NCBI RefSeq assembly: GCF_003946405.1 | Contig: NZ_RHOG01000010.1 | Span: 1 to 64,000 of the forward strand | From: Lacticaseibacillus yichunensis | GTDB lineage: Bacteria; Bacillota; Bacilli; Lactobacillales; Lactobacillaceae | Direction: 5' to 3' | DNA: 64,000 nt | Shown here: one piece after another, positions 42,645 through 52,279 of the stretch | How positions within the stretch are numbered: position 1 is the first letter of the stretch | Layout: each line of letters starts with the position of its first letter | Notes under the pieces: model-generated | Seen by the model: only the letters and a program-made list of their open reading frames with translations | What the model was told of the DNA's origin: nothing | Databases searched by the model: none | Program-made: the position numbers and the translations under genes

Positions 42645-43678
42645 TATTTGCCGATCAACTCGTGCGTCGGCTTGTACCATGCGTCATCCACGGCTACCAG
42701 TCGGGTCTCTGGGGTGGATTTGACGAACAGCATCGGCGTTTTGGCATCCGGCTTGGAGAAGAGTTTCTCATCATCGGCAAATTCCTTGGTCAACAGAAGG
42801 TCCTTGATCTTGGCCTGGGTGGCTTTGTCCAGTTTTTCGGTGTTCAGCACCCATGGCTCGCGTTGAACAGGCAAAACAGAGATTGCGGTGGCTTTTTTAC
42901 CGGCCAAGCCTTGGAATGGTTCCGGGGCATCTTTTTTCACCGTGAACTCACTGCCCGCGGTGTTGTAATCGCCCTTGGTCACTTCGAGGTACGGACGCAG
43001 ATCGACGTCATCAAACGCGGCGACATCGACGTCACCTTTCATCAAGTTGACGGCTGAACCTTGGTGGGAGCCACCGTACAGGACCTTGCTGAAAAAGTCG
43101 CCGCTTTTTTCAAGAGAATGGGTGTCTTTGAGTTTGAAATGTTTGACGATCGCTGCGGCTGGCACGACGAAACCGGATGTCGAGGTGTTGGAGACAAAGG
43201 AGAAGCGGGCGTCTTTGAGCTTGTCGAGGCTGTAGCTGTCGCCGACTTTGTATTGGGCGGCTTTGGCGCTTGGCACCATTAAGTAGCTGTTGTACGCCGC
43301 ACCCTCGAGCGTTCCCTTTGGCCCGGAGATCGCAGCGATCGGCTGGACTTTATCGTTCAGGGCATGCGCGTGGATGTAGCCAGAGGCGCCCATGAAGGCG
43401 ATCTGCGCTTTACCAGAAGCAAGGGACTGAATCGCGACGTTGTAGTCCGTCGTCGTTTGCAATTTGACGGTGCGCCCGGTGGCTTTTTCCAGCAGACGCT
43501 TCAACTCGTCACGCGAGCCAGCGAAACTCTTGGCGGATTCGTTTGGGTAAAAGACCATCGTGAGCGGATCTTGGGCTTTGTCGGCTTCTGCAGTTTTGGT
43601 CGAGCAGGCGGTCAAAGCACCGGCGGAAAAAAGGGTCAGTGCGGCGAGGCCAAAAATCGTTTTCGATGCGTGGGTCAT
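42644..43678 (-). CDS. phnD: Phosphate/phosphonate ABC transporter substrate-binding lipoprotein
   Basis: A 344-residue lipoprotein with lipobox LTACS (Cys25), followed by a periplasmic-binding fold. FYPNESAKSFAGSR and SGYIHAHAL match PhnD, and FSFVSNTSTSGFVVP is the ligand loop. First gene of the six-gene phnDCEEXW operon; AAAGGATGA precedes the ATG. With phnX and phnW downstream the ligand is most likely 2-aminoethylphosphonate. Confidence 0.92.
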   Translation of the reverse strand: MTHASKTIFGLAALTLFSAGALTACSTKTAEADKAQDPLTMVFYPNESAKSFAGSRDELKRLLEKATGRTVKLQTTTDYNVAIQSLASGKAQIAFMGASGYIHAHALNDKVQPIAAISGPKGTLEGAAYNSYLMVPSAKAAQYKVGDSYSLDKLKDARFSFVSNTSTSGFVVPAAAIVKHFKLKDTHSLEKSGDFFSKVLYGGSHQGSAVNLMKGDVDVAAFDDVDLRPYLEVTKGDYNTAGSEFTVKKDAPEPFQGLAGKKATAISVLPVQREPWVLNTEKLDKATQAKIKDLLLTKEFADDEKLFSKPDAKTPMLFVKSTPETRLVAVDDAWYKPTHELIGK

Positions 43679-43861
43679 AGTTGATCATCCTTTACGGTTA
43701 TATTTGGTACGTCTATGACGATACCGACCCAATGTAAAACGATGGCCTGATGTGGTAATAATTGCGTGAAGAAAGTGTGTATGAATGTAAAGAAAATAAG
43801 TGTGCTGATAAATGGACCAAATAACCGACGCCTCAGGATCGACTTCAGGGACGCAACGACC

Positions 43862-43907
43862 AAAAAACACGCCACCCCTTTTTGCGAGACGGGGTGGCGT
43901 GTTTTTT
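43862..43907. terminator. Bidirectional terminator
   Basis: AAAAAACACGCCACCCC (43862-43878) pairs perfectly with GGGGTGGCGTGTTTTTT (43891-43907), ending the split exporter operon on the minus strand. Confidence 0.93.
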
Positions 43908-43928
43908 CGGATGCCAGATCTTAGCAGT

Positions 43929-44423
43929 TCAGCGCTGCTCTTCTTCGCGCAGAGTCCTGGGCAATGGGACGTGTTTGTCGACCCAGCGGCGAAAGCTAGG
44001 GCGAATCTGGGCAAAAATGGCTTCGGCGATCACAAATCCAACGGCTAAGGCGATCGCGATGGTCAGCGTTTTGATGAACCCTTGGGAAGCGGCACTGTCT
44101 TGGCCCAGTGTGAAATCTTTCATTGCCATGTAGATGATCGCGCCAGGTACCAAGGCGACCAAGCAGGGAATGTACAGCACATTCACAGGGGCGCGAACCA
44201 GCACCGCCGCTGCGTTTGCGAGTAAGCCGATGGTGACGGCGGCCAGCAAGTTGGGTAGCAGGACGTTGGTAGTGACGGTGCCCATGGCGAGGTAAACGAC
44301 CCAGGAGGCGCCGCCGGTCACCCCTGCAGGCAAAAGGGTGCGGCGCGGGACATTGGTGATGATGCCAAAGCCGACCGAAGACGCAAAGGCGACGATAAAA
44401 CCGATCAACAACCGAACTGCCAT
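43929..44423 (-). CDS. Threonine/serine exporter family, YjjB-like (DUF3815) subunit
   Basis: A 164-residue membrane protein with four or five segments; VPCLVALVPGAIIYMAMKD-type region matches the C-terminal half of ThrE (residues about 290-440 of the fused protein at 23007). Four bases downstream of the YjjP-like gene. Together they should form one exporter. Confidence 0.88.
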   Translation of the reverse strand: MAVRLLIGFIVAFASSVGFGIITNVPRRTLLPAGVTGGASWVVYLAMGTVTTNVLLPNLLAAVTIGLLANAAAVLVRAPVNVLYIPCLVALVPGAIIYMAMKDFTLGQDSAASQGFIKTLTIAIALAVGFVIAEAIFAQIRPSFRRWVDKHVPLPRTLREEEQR

Positions 44424-44427
44424 GGGC

Positions 44428-45183
44428 TCACCTCACGATCCAGTGGATCAAAAAACTGCCAACAACAACGCCGCCACCGATCGCGCCTGCGACCAGCACG
44501 GCATCCACCGCGCGCACCATGCCCGAGATCGTGTGCTTGCCGATCAGCTCGCGCAACGAATTCGTCAGGGCAACGCCTGGCACCAGCGGCATCAAGGCGG
44601 AGATGACAATGTTGTCGGCCGAATTGCCCAGCCCCAGCGCCTGAATCAGCGCCGCAAGCAGACCGATCACCAAGCCGCCAACACCACTGGCGATATACGG
44701 TGTCTTGGTGTGCCAGCCGGTCCATTGCGCGGCCAGATAGCCGGCAATGCCGACCCCAAACGCCCAGGCCAGATCGACCCATGTTGCCTGAAAAAGCAGC
44801 ATTGGCGCGACAGAGACCAGGCCGGCCCCGAGAATTTTCACCGGCCAGGAAAAATCGATCACCTGCCGATCGATGCGGGCGACCCCTTTTTCCAGGGTCG
44901 CGTAATCGATCAGGCCAGCGGAGAAGCGGCGTGAGAGACTGTTGATCTCGTCGACTTTTTGCAAGTTGAAGTCCCCGGTGCGCACCTTGACCAAATGGGT
45001 GGTGGCGTCATCGTTAACGTCGACGAAAATCGCCGTCATGGTTGCGTGACACGTCAGGGCCAGGCCGGCTGCTTGCCCGATGTATTCCACCGTGCCCTCA
45101 ACGCGGCTGGTCTCCGCCCCATTTTCCAGTAAGATCTTGCCGACGCGGCCGGCCAGGTCCAGAATCTCTTTTTGTGCCGCCAT
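44428..45183 (-). CDS. Threonine/serine exporter family, YjjP-like (DUF1212) subunit
   Basis: A 251-residue protein: a cytoplasmic N-terminal part with the family motif LLENGAETSRVEGTVEYI, then five membrane segments. It corresponds to the first half of ThrE. The ATG at 45183 is preferred over a GTG one codon upstream because GGAGGT is then 7 bases away. Operon with the YjjB-like gene. Confidence 0.88.
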   Translation of the reverse strand: MAAQKEILDLAGRVGKILLENGAETSRVEGTVEYIGQAAGLALTCHATMTAIFVDVNDDATTHLVKVRTGDFNLQKVDEINSLSRRFSAGLIDYATLEKGVARIDRQVIDFSWPVKILGAGLVSVAPMLLFQATWVDLAWAFGVGIAGYLAAQWTGWHTKTPYIASGVGGLVIGLLAALIQALGLGNSADNIVISALMPLVPGVALTNSLRELIGKHTISGMVRAVDAVLVAGAIGGGVVVGSFLIHWIVR

Positions 45184-45263
45184 CACGCCACCTCCGTTCG
45201 ATTTATTATAGCAATTTCCGGCGGCGTTGCCCTTTTAATAGAAGAAACAGGCCCGCAAGCATG

Positions 45264-45300
45264 AAAAAAGCGCTGGGTCGCGATGACTCAGCGCTTTTCC
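45264..45300. terminator. Terminator of the gal operon
   Basis: AAAAGCGCTG (45266-45275) pairs with CAGCGCTTTT (45289-45298) and has A and T runs on both sides. Confidence 0.88.
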
Positions 45301-45309
45301 TTTATCTCT

Positions 45310-46770
45310 TCACTGCAGGGTCGCACAGAATCGGGCAAATGCCGCTTGGCCTGCGACATCACGCTTGAACACGCCAGCGTCTTCAAGCACTCGGCTGAAG
45401 ACTTGACCGACCGCTTGCAGCACGCGTTCGTGGCAATTGGCGGCGGTCCAGTCGCCTGCCAGTTTGAGCTGCTCGGCCCAAGGTTTGTGCGCCTCGCGCA
45501 TTTCGTTTGGTCGGCCGAGCAGGTATTTCTCAACTTCAGCTAATTCCGTTTGCAGGCGGGCTGGCAGAACGGCCAGGCCCATCACTTCGATCAAGCCGAT
45601 ATTTTCCTTTTTGATGTGCTGGACATCCGCATGCGGGTGGAAAATACCGTCTGGAAACGTGGAACTGGTTTGGTTATCGCGCAACACCAAGTCGAGCTGA
45701 TAGGCCGTTCCGCTGCGCCGGGCGATCGGAGTCACGGTGTGATGCGGGACGCCATTGGTTGTGGCGCGCACGTCAACGGTCTCATCGCTGTAGCTTGCCC
45801 AAGCCTTGCGAATCTGTTCCGCAGCAGCGGTCAACGCCATTTTATCATCGCTGGTCAGGCGCAAAACACTCATCGGCCATTTGACGATGCCGCATGAAAC
45901 ATTGTCGATGCCGAGTGCGACCGGTTTTTCGACCGGCGCCTTGGCCATGGCAAAGGTGTGGCGCCCGCCTTGGTAATGCTCATGGGCCAGCATCGAGCCG
46001 CCCACGATCGGCAGATCCGCGTTTGACCCGACAAAATAATCGGGCAAAAGCGTCACCAGGTCGAGCAGGTTGGCAAAGGTCTGTTGACTGATGCGCATCG
46101 GTTCGTGCAAGCTGTCGAGGAAGATCGCGTGTTCATTGAAGTAAGCATACGGCGAATACTGAAAGCCCCAGGTCCGGCCACCGACCGCCAGCCGCACGAC
46201 CCGGTGATTGCCGCGCGCCGCCGCGTCAAGTCGGCCGAGATAGCCTTCGTTTTCCAAGCACAGCGCGCAGGCAGGATAACCGCTTGCCTTGACCTTGGCC
46301 GCTGCCGCAATATCTTTTGGATCTTTTTCCGGCTTGGACAGGTTGATGGTGATCTCCAGGTCCCCATAATCCGTGTGGGCAGGGAAGGCGATGTTTTTGG
46401 CAATCGCTCGGGTCTGAATATAGTTGTCCGCCTGACTGAGTTGGAAGAACCAATCTGTTGCGCGGCGGGGGGACTCGGCGTATTTTTCCCAAAAGAGCCG
46501 GTTGACCGTGCTCGGCTTTGGTGCTGCCCAGCTCATCAGCTCGGCCTCAAGAATCTGGCGGCCGACCAGCGAATCAGGGGTCTTGCCTGCCTGCACGCCA
46601 GCTTCGACCAGTTGATCGAGGTTGGCCAAGGCATCATCCTTTGCCGGCAGGGCCAGGGCCTCATCGCCGCAATCCGCCAGCAGCCGGTTGGTCAGAAAAA
46701 TGGTGTCGAGCGGCGAAAAGTCCGAGTTTTGGTCAAGAATCCAAGCGACTTGGCGTTCGACAGCGTTCAT
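45310..46770 (-). CDS. galT: UDP-glucose--hexose-1-phosphate uridylyltransferase (class II)
   Basis: A 486-residue enzyme, the long lactic-acid-bacterium form. It exchanges UMP between UDP-glucose and galactose-1-phosphate in the Leloir pathway. Landmarks are [35 protein letters not shown] and the His-rich [13 protein letters not shown], which carries the family's uridylylated-histidine region. Overlaps galE by 4 bases; last gene of the operon. Confidence 0.94.
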   Translation of the reverse strand: MNAVERQVAWILDQNSDFSPLDTIFLTNRLLADCGDEALALPAKDDALANLDQLVEAGVQAGKTPDSLVGRQILEAELMSWAAPKPSTVNRLFWEKYAESPRRATDWFFQLSQADNYIQTRAIAKNIAFPAHTDYGDLEITINLSKPEKDPKDIAAAAKVKASGYPACALCLENEGYLGRLDAAARGNHRVVRLAVGGRTWGFQYSPYAYFNEHAIFLDSLHEPMRISQQTFANLLDLVTLLPDYFVGSNADLPIVGGSMLAHEHYQGGRHTFAMAKAPVEKPVALGIDNVSCGIVKWPMSVLRLTSDDKMALTAAAEQIRKAWASYSDETVDVRATTNGVPHHTVTPIARRSGTAYQLDLVLRDNQTSSTFPDGIFHPHADVQHIKKENIGLIEVMGLAVLPARLQTELAEVEKYLLGRPNEMREAHKPWAEQLKLAGDWTAANCHERVLQAVGQVFSRVLEDAGVFKRDVAGQAAFARFCATLQ

Positions 46771-47762
46771 GCGCGATCACCATAGCCTTGGGGATGGGTC
46801 TGGTGCCAATTCCAGGCGGTCTCAAGAATCTGATCGATGTTGTCGAATTTTGGCTGCCAGCCGAGGACGGACTTGGCTTTGTCAGAGGCGGCAATCAGTG
46901 TGCTTGGGTCTCCTGCACGGCGCGGGCCGATGGTGGCGGGAATCGCTTGGCCAGTCACCCGGCGCGCCGCTTCAAGAATCTCAAGATTGGAAAAACCGGT
47001 GGCGGAGCCCAGGTTGAAGGCGTCGCTGGCATGGCCGTCGCGCAGGTAGTTCAGCGCAAGCACATGGGCATCGGCAAGGTCGACGACATGCACATAATCG
47101 CGAACGTTGGTGCCGTCTTTGGTTGGGTAATCATCGCCGAAGATCTGCAGGCCGTCGCGTGTGCCGGCCGCCACCTGCAAAATGATCGGAATCAGATGCG
47201 TTTCTGGATGGTGATCTTCGCCAATCGTGTGGTCCGGCATGGCGCCGGCCACGTTGAAGTAGCGCAGGGCGATAAACTTGATGCCATACGCGACATCGGC
47301 CCAGTGCATGATTTTTTCCATCGCCAGCTTGCTTTCGCCATAGGGGTTTGTCGGGATCTGCGGGTCGGTCTCTTTGATCGGAATCTGGGTCGGCTCGCCG
47401 TAAGTTGCCGCTGTTGAAGAAAAGACGATCTTCGCGATGCCGAATTGGTGCATCGCTTCCAGCAAGGTGATCATGCCACCGGTGTTGTTGTCAAAATACT
47501 TCAGCGGGTCCTTCATCGATTCCGGGACGATGGAAAACGCGGCGAAGTGAATGATGCCCTCGACGTCTTCCTGGCTGAAGACCTGGCTCAAAAAATGGTA
47601 GTCGCGAATGTCGCCTTGGTAAAAACGCGCGCGCGAATCGATCGCCTGCTGGTGGCCGGTGATCAGGTTGTCGAGCACAATGACGTCTTCGCCTGCGTTC
47701 AATAATTGTTTCACAGTGTGGGAGCCGATATAGCCGGCGCCACCTAAAACTGCAATTGCCAT
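46767..47762 (-). CDS. galE: UDP-glucose 4-epimerase
   Basis: A 331-residue SDR enzyme: [10 protein letters not shown] binds [11 protein letters not shown] and YGESK (catalytic Tyr and Lys near residues 147-151) form the active site. Interconverts UDP-galactose and UDP-glucose. The ATG at 47762 follows AAAGAAGGAC; longer in-frame starts extend into the galK end. Confidence 0.95.
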   Translation of the reverse strand: MAIAVLGGAGYIGSHTVKQLLNAGEDVIVLDNLITGHQQAIDSRARFYQGDIRDYHFLSQVFSQEDVEGIIHFAAFSIVPESMKDPLKYFDNNTGGMITLLEAMHQFGIAKIVFSSTAATYGEPTQIPIKETDPQIPTNPYGESKLAMEKIMHWADVAYGIKFIALRYFNVAGAMPDHTIGEDHHPETHLIPIILQVAAGTRDGLQIFGDDYPTKDGTNVRDYVHVVDLADAHVLALNYLRDGHASDAFNLGSATGFSNLEILEAARRVTGQAIPATIGPRRAGDPSTLIAASDKAKSVLGWQPKFDNIDQILETAWNWHQTHPQGYGDRA

Positions 47763-47790
47763 GTGATGTCCTTCTTTCTTCGTCAATGAG

Positions 47791-48957
47791 TTAGTCGAGG
47801 CGGCGTGGGCCGTCTGCAATCTCTGCCACATAGAAGCTGGCCGGATAGCCGATCGTGTCCTGATAGACTTGCCCAACCGCTGCGGTGAAGGCCGGCACCG
47901 CTGTTTTTGCGACTAAGGCGATCGCACAACCGCCAAACCCGGCACCAGTCATGCGTGCGCCTAACACGCCGGGTTGCGCCAAGGCTGTTTGCACAAGGGT
48001 GTCGAGCTCTTTGCCGGTCACTTCATAATCGTAGGCCAGAGACACCCCCGAGGCACTGACCAGATGGCCAAAGCCTGTGAGGTCGCCTTGCTTGAGTGCC
48101 GCAGCCGCCTTTAAGGTGCGCTGATTTTCAAAAACAGCGTGGCGCGCGCGCTTGATCAAGGTGTCGTCATAGATCAGGTAGCTGGCTTGATCAAATGCGT
48201 CTTCGCTCAGGTCGCCGAGACTTTGAATCGACAGCTGGGTCTGAAGGCGACGCAGGGCTTCTTCGCATTCGCTGCGGCGCTCGTTGTATTTGGAGTCCGC
48301 GAGTTCGCGGCGTTTGTTGGTGTTCATGATGACGATGACGTTGTCGCCGAGCACCAGCGGCAGGCTTTCGTAATCAAGCGTATTGGTGTCCAGCAGGGTC
48401 GCGTGGTCCTTGGTGCCCATGCCGATCGCGAACTGGTCCATGATGCCAGAGTTGACCCCGATAAAGTCGTTTTCCGTTGCCCGGCCATCTTTGATCAGAT
48501 CGAGCATGGTGACGGTCAGGTCAAAATTGTCCTTGAGAATGATGCCGGTCAGCAGCTCGATCGAGGCGGAACTGGAAAGCCCGGCGCCATTTGGCAAGTC
48601 GCCATCGATGTAAATGTTCAGCCCGCGGTCGAAGGTGGCGCCGCGTTTGAGCAATTGCTGGGCCATGCCCTTGAAATAGTCGCTCCACTGGCCGTCCTTG
48701 CCCCCTGTCAGCGCGTCGATCGGCAACGTGATGACCGGGCTGTTGGGAATGCTGGCCGAGAACAGATGAAAGGCCTGATCGCCGCTTTCGCCGACCGCGG
48801 CATAGGTGCCCAAGCTGATCGCGCAAGGGAAGACATGGCCGCCATTATAATCTGTGTGTTCACCGATCAGGTTGATGCGGCCTGGGGAAAAATACTGTTG
48901 AGCAGGCTGGCGACCGAACCGTGCGGCAAATCCTGCCTTTAAATCTGAAACTGTCAT
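47791..48957 (-). CDS. galK: Galactokinase
   Basis: A 388-residue GHMP kinase. The galactokinase signature [15 protein letters not shown] is near residue 27, the ATP loop [12 protein letters not shown] near 120, and [16 protein letters not shown] near 330. Phosphorylates galactose at C1. It lies 11 bases after galR, and AAGGAGGAG precedes the ATG. Confidence 0.96.
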   Translation of the reverse strand: MTVSDLKAGFAARFGRQPAQQYFSPGRINLIGEHTDYNGGHVFPCAISLGTYAAVGESGDQAFHLFSASIPNSPVITLPIDALTGGKDGQWSDYFKGMAQQLLKRGATFDRGLNIYIDGDLPNGAGLSSSASIELLTGIILKDNFDLTVTMLDLIKDGRATENDFIGVNSGIMDQFAIGMGTKDHATLLDTNTLDYESLPLVLGDNVIVIMNTNKRRELADSKYNERRSECEEALRRLQTQLSIQSLGDLSEDAFDQASYLIYDDTLIKRARHAVFENQRTLKAAAALKQGDLTGFGHLVSASGVSLAYDYEVTGKELDTLVQTALAQPGVLGARMTGAGFGGCAIALVAKTAVPAFTAAVGQVYQDTIGYPASFYVAEIADGPRRLD

Positions 48958-48968
48958 GATGCTCCTCC

Positions 48969-49958
48969 TTATAGAGCGGCACTGTCGCGCACCAGCAATT
49001 GACTGGCAAGGGTGATGCGTATTTGGCTGCCCGGTGTTTTGATCATTTTTTCAAGTAACTCAACGCCTGTGATGCCCATTTCCTGCGTGGCGATATGGAC
49101 CGTCGCCAAACTCGGGTTGATGAAGCGGCCGACTGCCATGTCGTTGAACCCGATCACGGCCACGTCTTCTGGCACGTTGAGGTGGTGTTCCTGAAGTGCC
49201 TTGATCGCGCCGATCGCCATGTTATCGCTCGCAGCAAAAAGCGCGTCGAAGTGGGCAGCAGCCGGCTGGCTCAGAATTTTTTTCATCACCTGGTAGCCGC
49301 CTTCGATGGTGAAGGGACCGCTGTACAGCACAGGCTTTTGGCCGCGCCGCGTCATGGCGGTGGTGAAGGCTTCCGGCCGCGGGTCATGAAGCGGCTGGCC
49401 ATCCGTGGTTTGCTCGACGCCGGCAATCATGATGGGGTGCGTGCGCCCATGGGTGAAAAAGTGATCCACGATTGCCTGCACCGGTGCGCCAAAGCTGGTG
49501 GTCACACAGCTGATGTCGTCATCGAGGGTATCTTGATCGATCACCACCAGCGGTTTTCCCAGCCCGGCAAAAGCGGCAAGCTGCTCGTGGCTGTATTTTC
49601 CGATCGCAATCACGCCAGCCAGGCCACTTGCAGCCGGCAAGCCATCCGGGGCAAAATTGCGGGCCACTTGATAGCCATCAGCCTGTAATTGATTTTCCAC
49701 GCCCCAGCGAATGGCTCGGTAATAAAGATCGCCTTGTTCGCCGGCCTCGGTGGTCCATTGCACCAAGGCAACGGTGCCGGCCGAGGTCGTAGGGTGGGTT
49801 TGATGTTTGGTGTAGTTCAAGCTTTCCGCTGCGGCAAAGATCCGCTGGCGCGTGGCCGCGGACACCTGCAGCGAGGTGTCCGCATTGAGCACACGCGAGA
49901 CGGTGGCGCTAGAAACATGTGCCGCAGCTGCAATATCTTTTAGGGTGGTGATAGGCAA
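48969..49958 (-). CDS. galR: LacI-family regulator of the gal operon
   Basis: A 329-residue LacI/GalR protein: N-terminal helix-turn-helix TLKDIAAAAHVSSATVSRVLN, then a periplasmic-binding-type ligand domain with VIGFNDMAVG. First gene of galRKET, so it is likely to be autoregulated through the dyads upstream. Ligand presumably galactose or a phosphorylated derivative. Confidence 0.9.
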   Translation of the reverse strand: MPITTLKDIAAAAHVSSATVSRVLNADTSLQVSAATRQRIFAAAESLNYTKHQTHPTTSAGTVALVQWTTEAGEQGDLYYRAIRWGVENQLQADGYQVARNFAPDGLPAASGLAGVIAIGKYSHEQLAAFAGLGKPLVVIDQDTLDDDISCVTTSFGAPVQAIVDHFFTHGRTHPIMIAGVEQTTDGQPLHDPRPEAFTTAMTRRGQKPVLYSGPFTIEGGYQVMKKILSQPAAAHFDALFAASDNMAIGAIKALQEHHLNVPEDVAVIGFNDMAVGRFINPSLATVHIATQEMGITGVELLEKMIKTPGSQIRITLASQLLVRDSAAL

Positions 49959-49984
49959 CAGCTCCCTTCTTGATCGGTCACGGA

Positions 49985-50044
49985 TAGTTTACTAAAACTA
50001 GACCAAAAATGAAAGGCTTACTTTCGATGACACGCTGGCTGTCA
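49985..50044 (-). promoter_or_regulatory. gal operon control region
   Basis: TAGTTTACTAAAACTA (49985-50000) is a dyad with core TTTAGTAAA, resembling GalR-type operators of lactic acid bacteria. A second dyad TGACACGCTGGCTGTCA (50028-50044) overlaps a minus-strand TTGACA (-35 candidate at 50045-50040). The matching -10 is poor. No perfect cre site was seen. Confidence 0.5.
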
Positions 50045-50123
50045 ACACTAAAAATCGCTTCACATCAGGAAATTCGGAGACGGACAATTATTTACTAAAT
50101 TTTCTGTTGGCAGTCGTTTTGCG

Positions 50124-50151
50124 TAAAAAAAGACCAGCACGCGGCTGGCCT
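50124..50151 (-). terminator. Terminator after the small membrane protein gene
   Basis: On the minus strand GCCAGCC...GCTGGTC forms a short GC-rich stem (CCAGC 50134-50138 with GCTGG 50144-50148) followed by seven T. Confidence 0.75.
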
Positions 50152-50161
50152 GCAGAACTGG

Positions 50162-50458
50162 TTATTGGAAGATCAATGAGTTGGTGCCGGTCGCGTTCAG
50201 TATGTAGAGCGCGAGGACTGCGGCGTTGATGATAAACGACAACACGATGATCGCGTAACGGAACGTGAAGTTGTGGGCCCAGGTCGCGAAGTTGAACCAC
50301 CCAAAGCGTTTGCCTGAGTAGGTGAACAGCATGATCAACAGCAAAACAGTGATCACGACTTGCAGGGCGAGCCCCGGCGTGTAATAAGCGCGTTGCGTAT
50401 TTTGCACATAATAGCCAGCAAAGGCCAGCCCGTCGAGTAAAAGGGCGATAAGTGACAT
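50162..50458 (-). CDS. Small membrane protein of unknown function
   Basis: A 98-residue protein with three hydrophobic segments and no recognised domain (MSLIALLLDGLAFAGYY...). The ATG at 50458 is chosen because AAGGAGG lies 6-8 bases upstream. It stands alone between gal and a secreted protein gene. Confidence 0.75.
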   Translation of the reverse strand: MSLIALLLDGLAFAGYYVQNTQRAYYTPGLALQVVITVLLLIMLFTYSGKRFGWFNFATWAHNFTFRYAIIVLSFIINAAVLALYILNATGTNSLIFQ

Positions 50459-50694
50459 GGTGCACCTCCTTGTCATGGTGATGTCAGAATTGTAGCACAC
50501 TGGCTGCCGGTCTTGGCCGTGCTTGGGGAAAACTTAGCAACTCTGGGGCGGACAGCTTTGTAATAGTTGCCATGTGACAGCCTCGTCACATCAGGCGCGT
50601 TCTTAAGCCATTCTTAAATCGTTTTGTAACAAACAGATTACAAAAACATTTCAGACCGTGTTATACTTGAGCCATCAAATAAGGGTGAGCCCAG

Positions 50695-51381
50695 ATGAGC
50701 GAGGCGTTGATGATGAAAAAAATGGTTGTGATCGGATTAGTTGTTTTGGGTGTCGGCGCAGCGTCTGGCCTTGGTGTTCAAGCGCATATCGATCAGGCAA
50801 GCGCAGCCCGGACAACGGTGGTCCCGCGCAATGCGAAGGCTGTTTCTCTCAGCAAGCCCGCCGCGACTGCAAAGCCGAAGACGAGTTCTGCGATTCGCCA
50901 AGCGTCGACGACAAAGAAAACAGCGGGCGTCTCAGGCGAACAGACCGTTGCCAAAAAGACGCAGGCAGCGAAAGCATCTGAGCAACTGACCAAATCAACG
51001 CCGGCCGCTCAGAAGGCACAAGCGAAGCCGGCCGCACCAGTCGTTTCTTCGCCGGAAAAAGCGACTACCACGAAGAAAGTAGCCACCTCGCCCGCGACAC
51101 AGACGAGGACGACAAGCCCCGTCGTTGCTCAGCAGCCAGCGCTTAGCAACTTTTACGGCACATGGCACAATGCGGCTGTCACCGTTACGTTGACGGCGAC
51201 CACGATGACCGTGACACAAAACGGCCAGGCGCTCACGAGCCGCTACCAAGCGCAGGCAGCAGGGGATGGCTTCATCTTCACGCCGCTGGATCACGAAGCC
51301 GATGCGCTGTATCTGGTACTGGCAAATGGCCATCTTGAATGGACCACAGGCGCCAGCACCCCACTTGTTTTGACCAAGTAA
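50695..51381 (+). CDS. Secreted or anchored Ala/Lys/Thr-rich protein with C-terminal lipocalin-like domain
   Basis: A 228-residue protein: N-terminal hydrophobic signal/anchor (about 9-30), a low-complexity, Lys/Ala/Thr-rich, disordered stretch (about 35-148, reminiscent of wall-spanning linkers), and a compact 70-residue beta-rich C-terminus starting NFYGTWHNAAVTVTLT. That last part looks like small lipocalin-like surface domains of lactobacilli; function unknown. ATG 50695 has AAGGGTGAG; ATG 50710 is an alternative. Confidence 0.75.
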   Translation: MSEALMMKKMVVIGLVVLGVGAASGLGVQAHIDQASAARTTVVPRNAKAVSLSKPAATAKPKTSSAIRQASTTKKTAGVSGEQTVAKKTQAAKASEQLTKSTPAAQKAQAKPAAPVVSSPEKATTTKKVATSPATQTRTTSPVVAQQPALSNFYGTWHNAAVTVTLTATTMTVTQNGQALTSRYQAQAAGDGFIFTPLDHEADALYLVLANGHLEWTTGASTPLVLTK

Positions 51382-51394
51382 CGACATTGAACTG

Positions 51395-51438
51395 AAGACG
51401 GCCAGTCCTGAGAAAAACTCGGGACTGGCCGTCTTGTT
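51395..51438. terminator. Bidirectional terminator
   Basis: AAGACGGCCAGTCC (51395-51408) pairs perfectly with GGACTGGCCGTCTT (51422-51435). Confidence 0.93.
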
Positions 51439-51478
51439 TACGTGCATACGCGCACGTCGCTTTTGAGCGCTGAGCGAT

Positions 51479-52246
51479 TTATTTTGCCAGATGGTCCGCG
51501 AAAAAGCGTAATGTGCTCGGTAGCGCAAACTCAGTATAATCGCGTGCATGCCCGGCGCCTGGCACCACATGTAACATGATATCGCGATCGATTGCGGCGG
51601 CGCGGGCGACGAATTGGAGCGCCCCCGAAAGAGGCTGCAGCTCATCCGCCCCATTGAAGAGCAGCGTGGGGCCGAGCGTGTTGGTCAGATGGGCCAGTGG
51701 ATCGACCGCGTTCAATTTTTCCTGACTCAGGTCGCCGAGATAGGTCTGAACGAAATATTTATAAAAAGCGTCGTGAATCGCGTGACGGTCGGTCAGCCCC
51801 AATTCTTGGTCGCCGGCCAGCGCAGGGATGACGGCTTGATGTTCGTTGATCCAGTTGGCGAAATCAAGAATCGCCGACCATGTCACGACTGGATAGCCTG
51901 ATGCGAGACTGGCTGTCAGAGCCATGGTCCCGCCGACACTGGCACCCAGCAGGCCAATCCGCTGGCGGTCGAACTCGTAGTCGCTGGCTTTGAACCAAGT
52001 GAGGAAATTTGTCAGATCGTTTTGCGCGGCTGGAAAAAGCGCGGCCGGGGCGAGGCGGTAATTGATTGCGGCCACGAGGTATCCAGCTTCTGCCAATGCG
52101 GTCGCGAGTTCACTGTCCCGGCGCTTATCGCCGCGAAACCAACCGCCGCCGTGAATAAACACCAGCGCGGCCCCATTTGCGTGCCCCGGAACATACAGAT
52201 CCGCCCGCTGCAAGGCGTCAGTGCCATACGCAATTTCTGCTGTCAT
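51479..52246 (-). CDS. Alpha/beta hydrolase (HSL-type esterase)
   Basis: A 255-residue cytoplasmic esterase. Oxyanion motif FIHGGGW near residue 30, nucleophile Ser in GASVGG near 102, acid NGADE near 198 and His in GAGHARD near 230 make a complete triad. Family members cleave short-chain esters or aryl esters. AAGGAGGAC precedes the ATG. It is 33 bases downstream of the GH31 gene and likely co-transcribed. Confidence 0.87.
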   Translation of the reverse strand: MTAEIAYGTDALQRADLYVPGHANGAALVFIHGGGWFRGDKRRDSELATALAEAGYLVAAINYRLAPAALFPAAQNDLTNFLTWFKASDYEFDRQRIGLLGASVGGTMALTASLASGYPVVTWSAILDFANWINEHQAVIPALAGDQELGLTDRHAIHDAFYKYFVQTYLGDLSQEKLNAVDPLAHLTNTLGPTLLFNGADELQPLSGALQFVARAAAIDRDIMLHVVPGAGHARDYTEFALPSTLRFFADHLAK

Positions 52247-52279
52247 TTTGTCCTCCTTTTTCGCGCATGATAACGCGAA

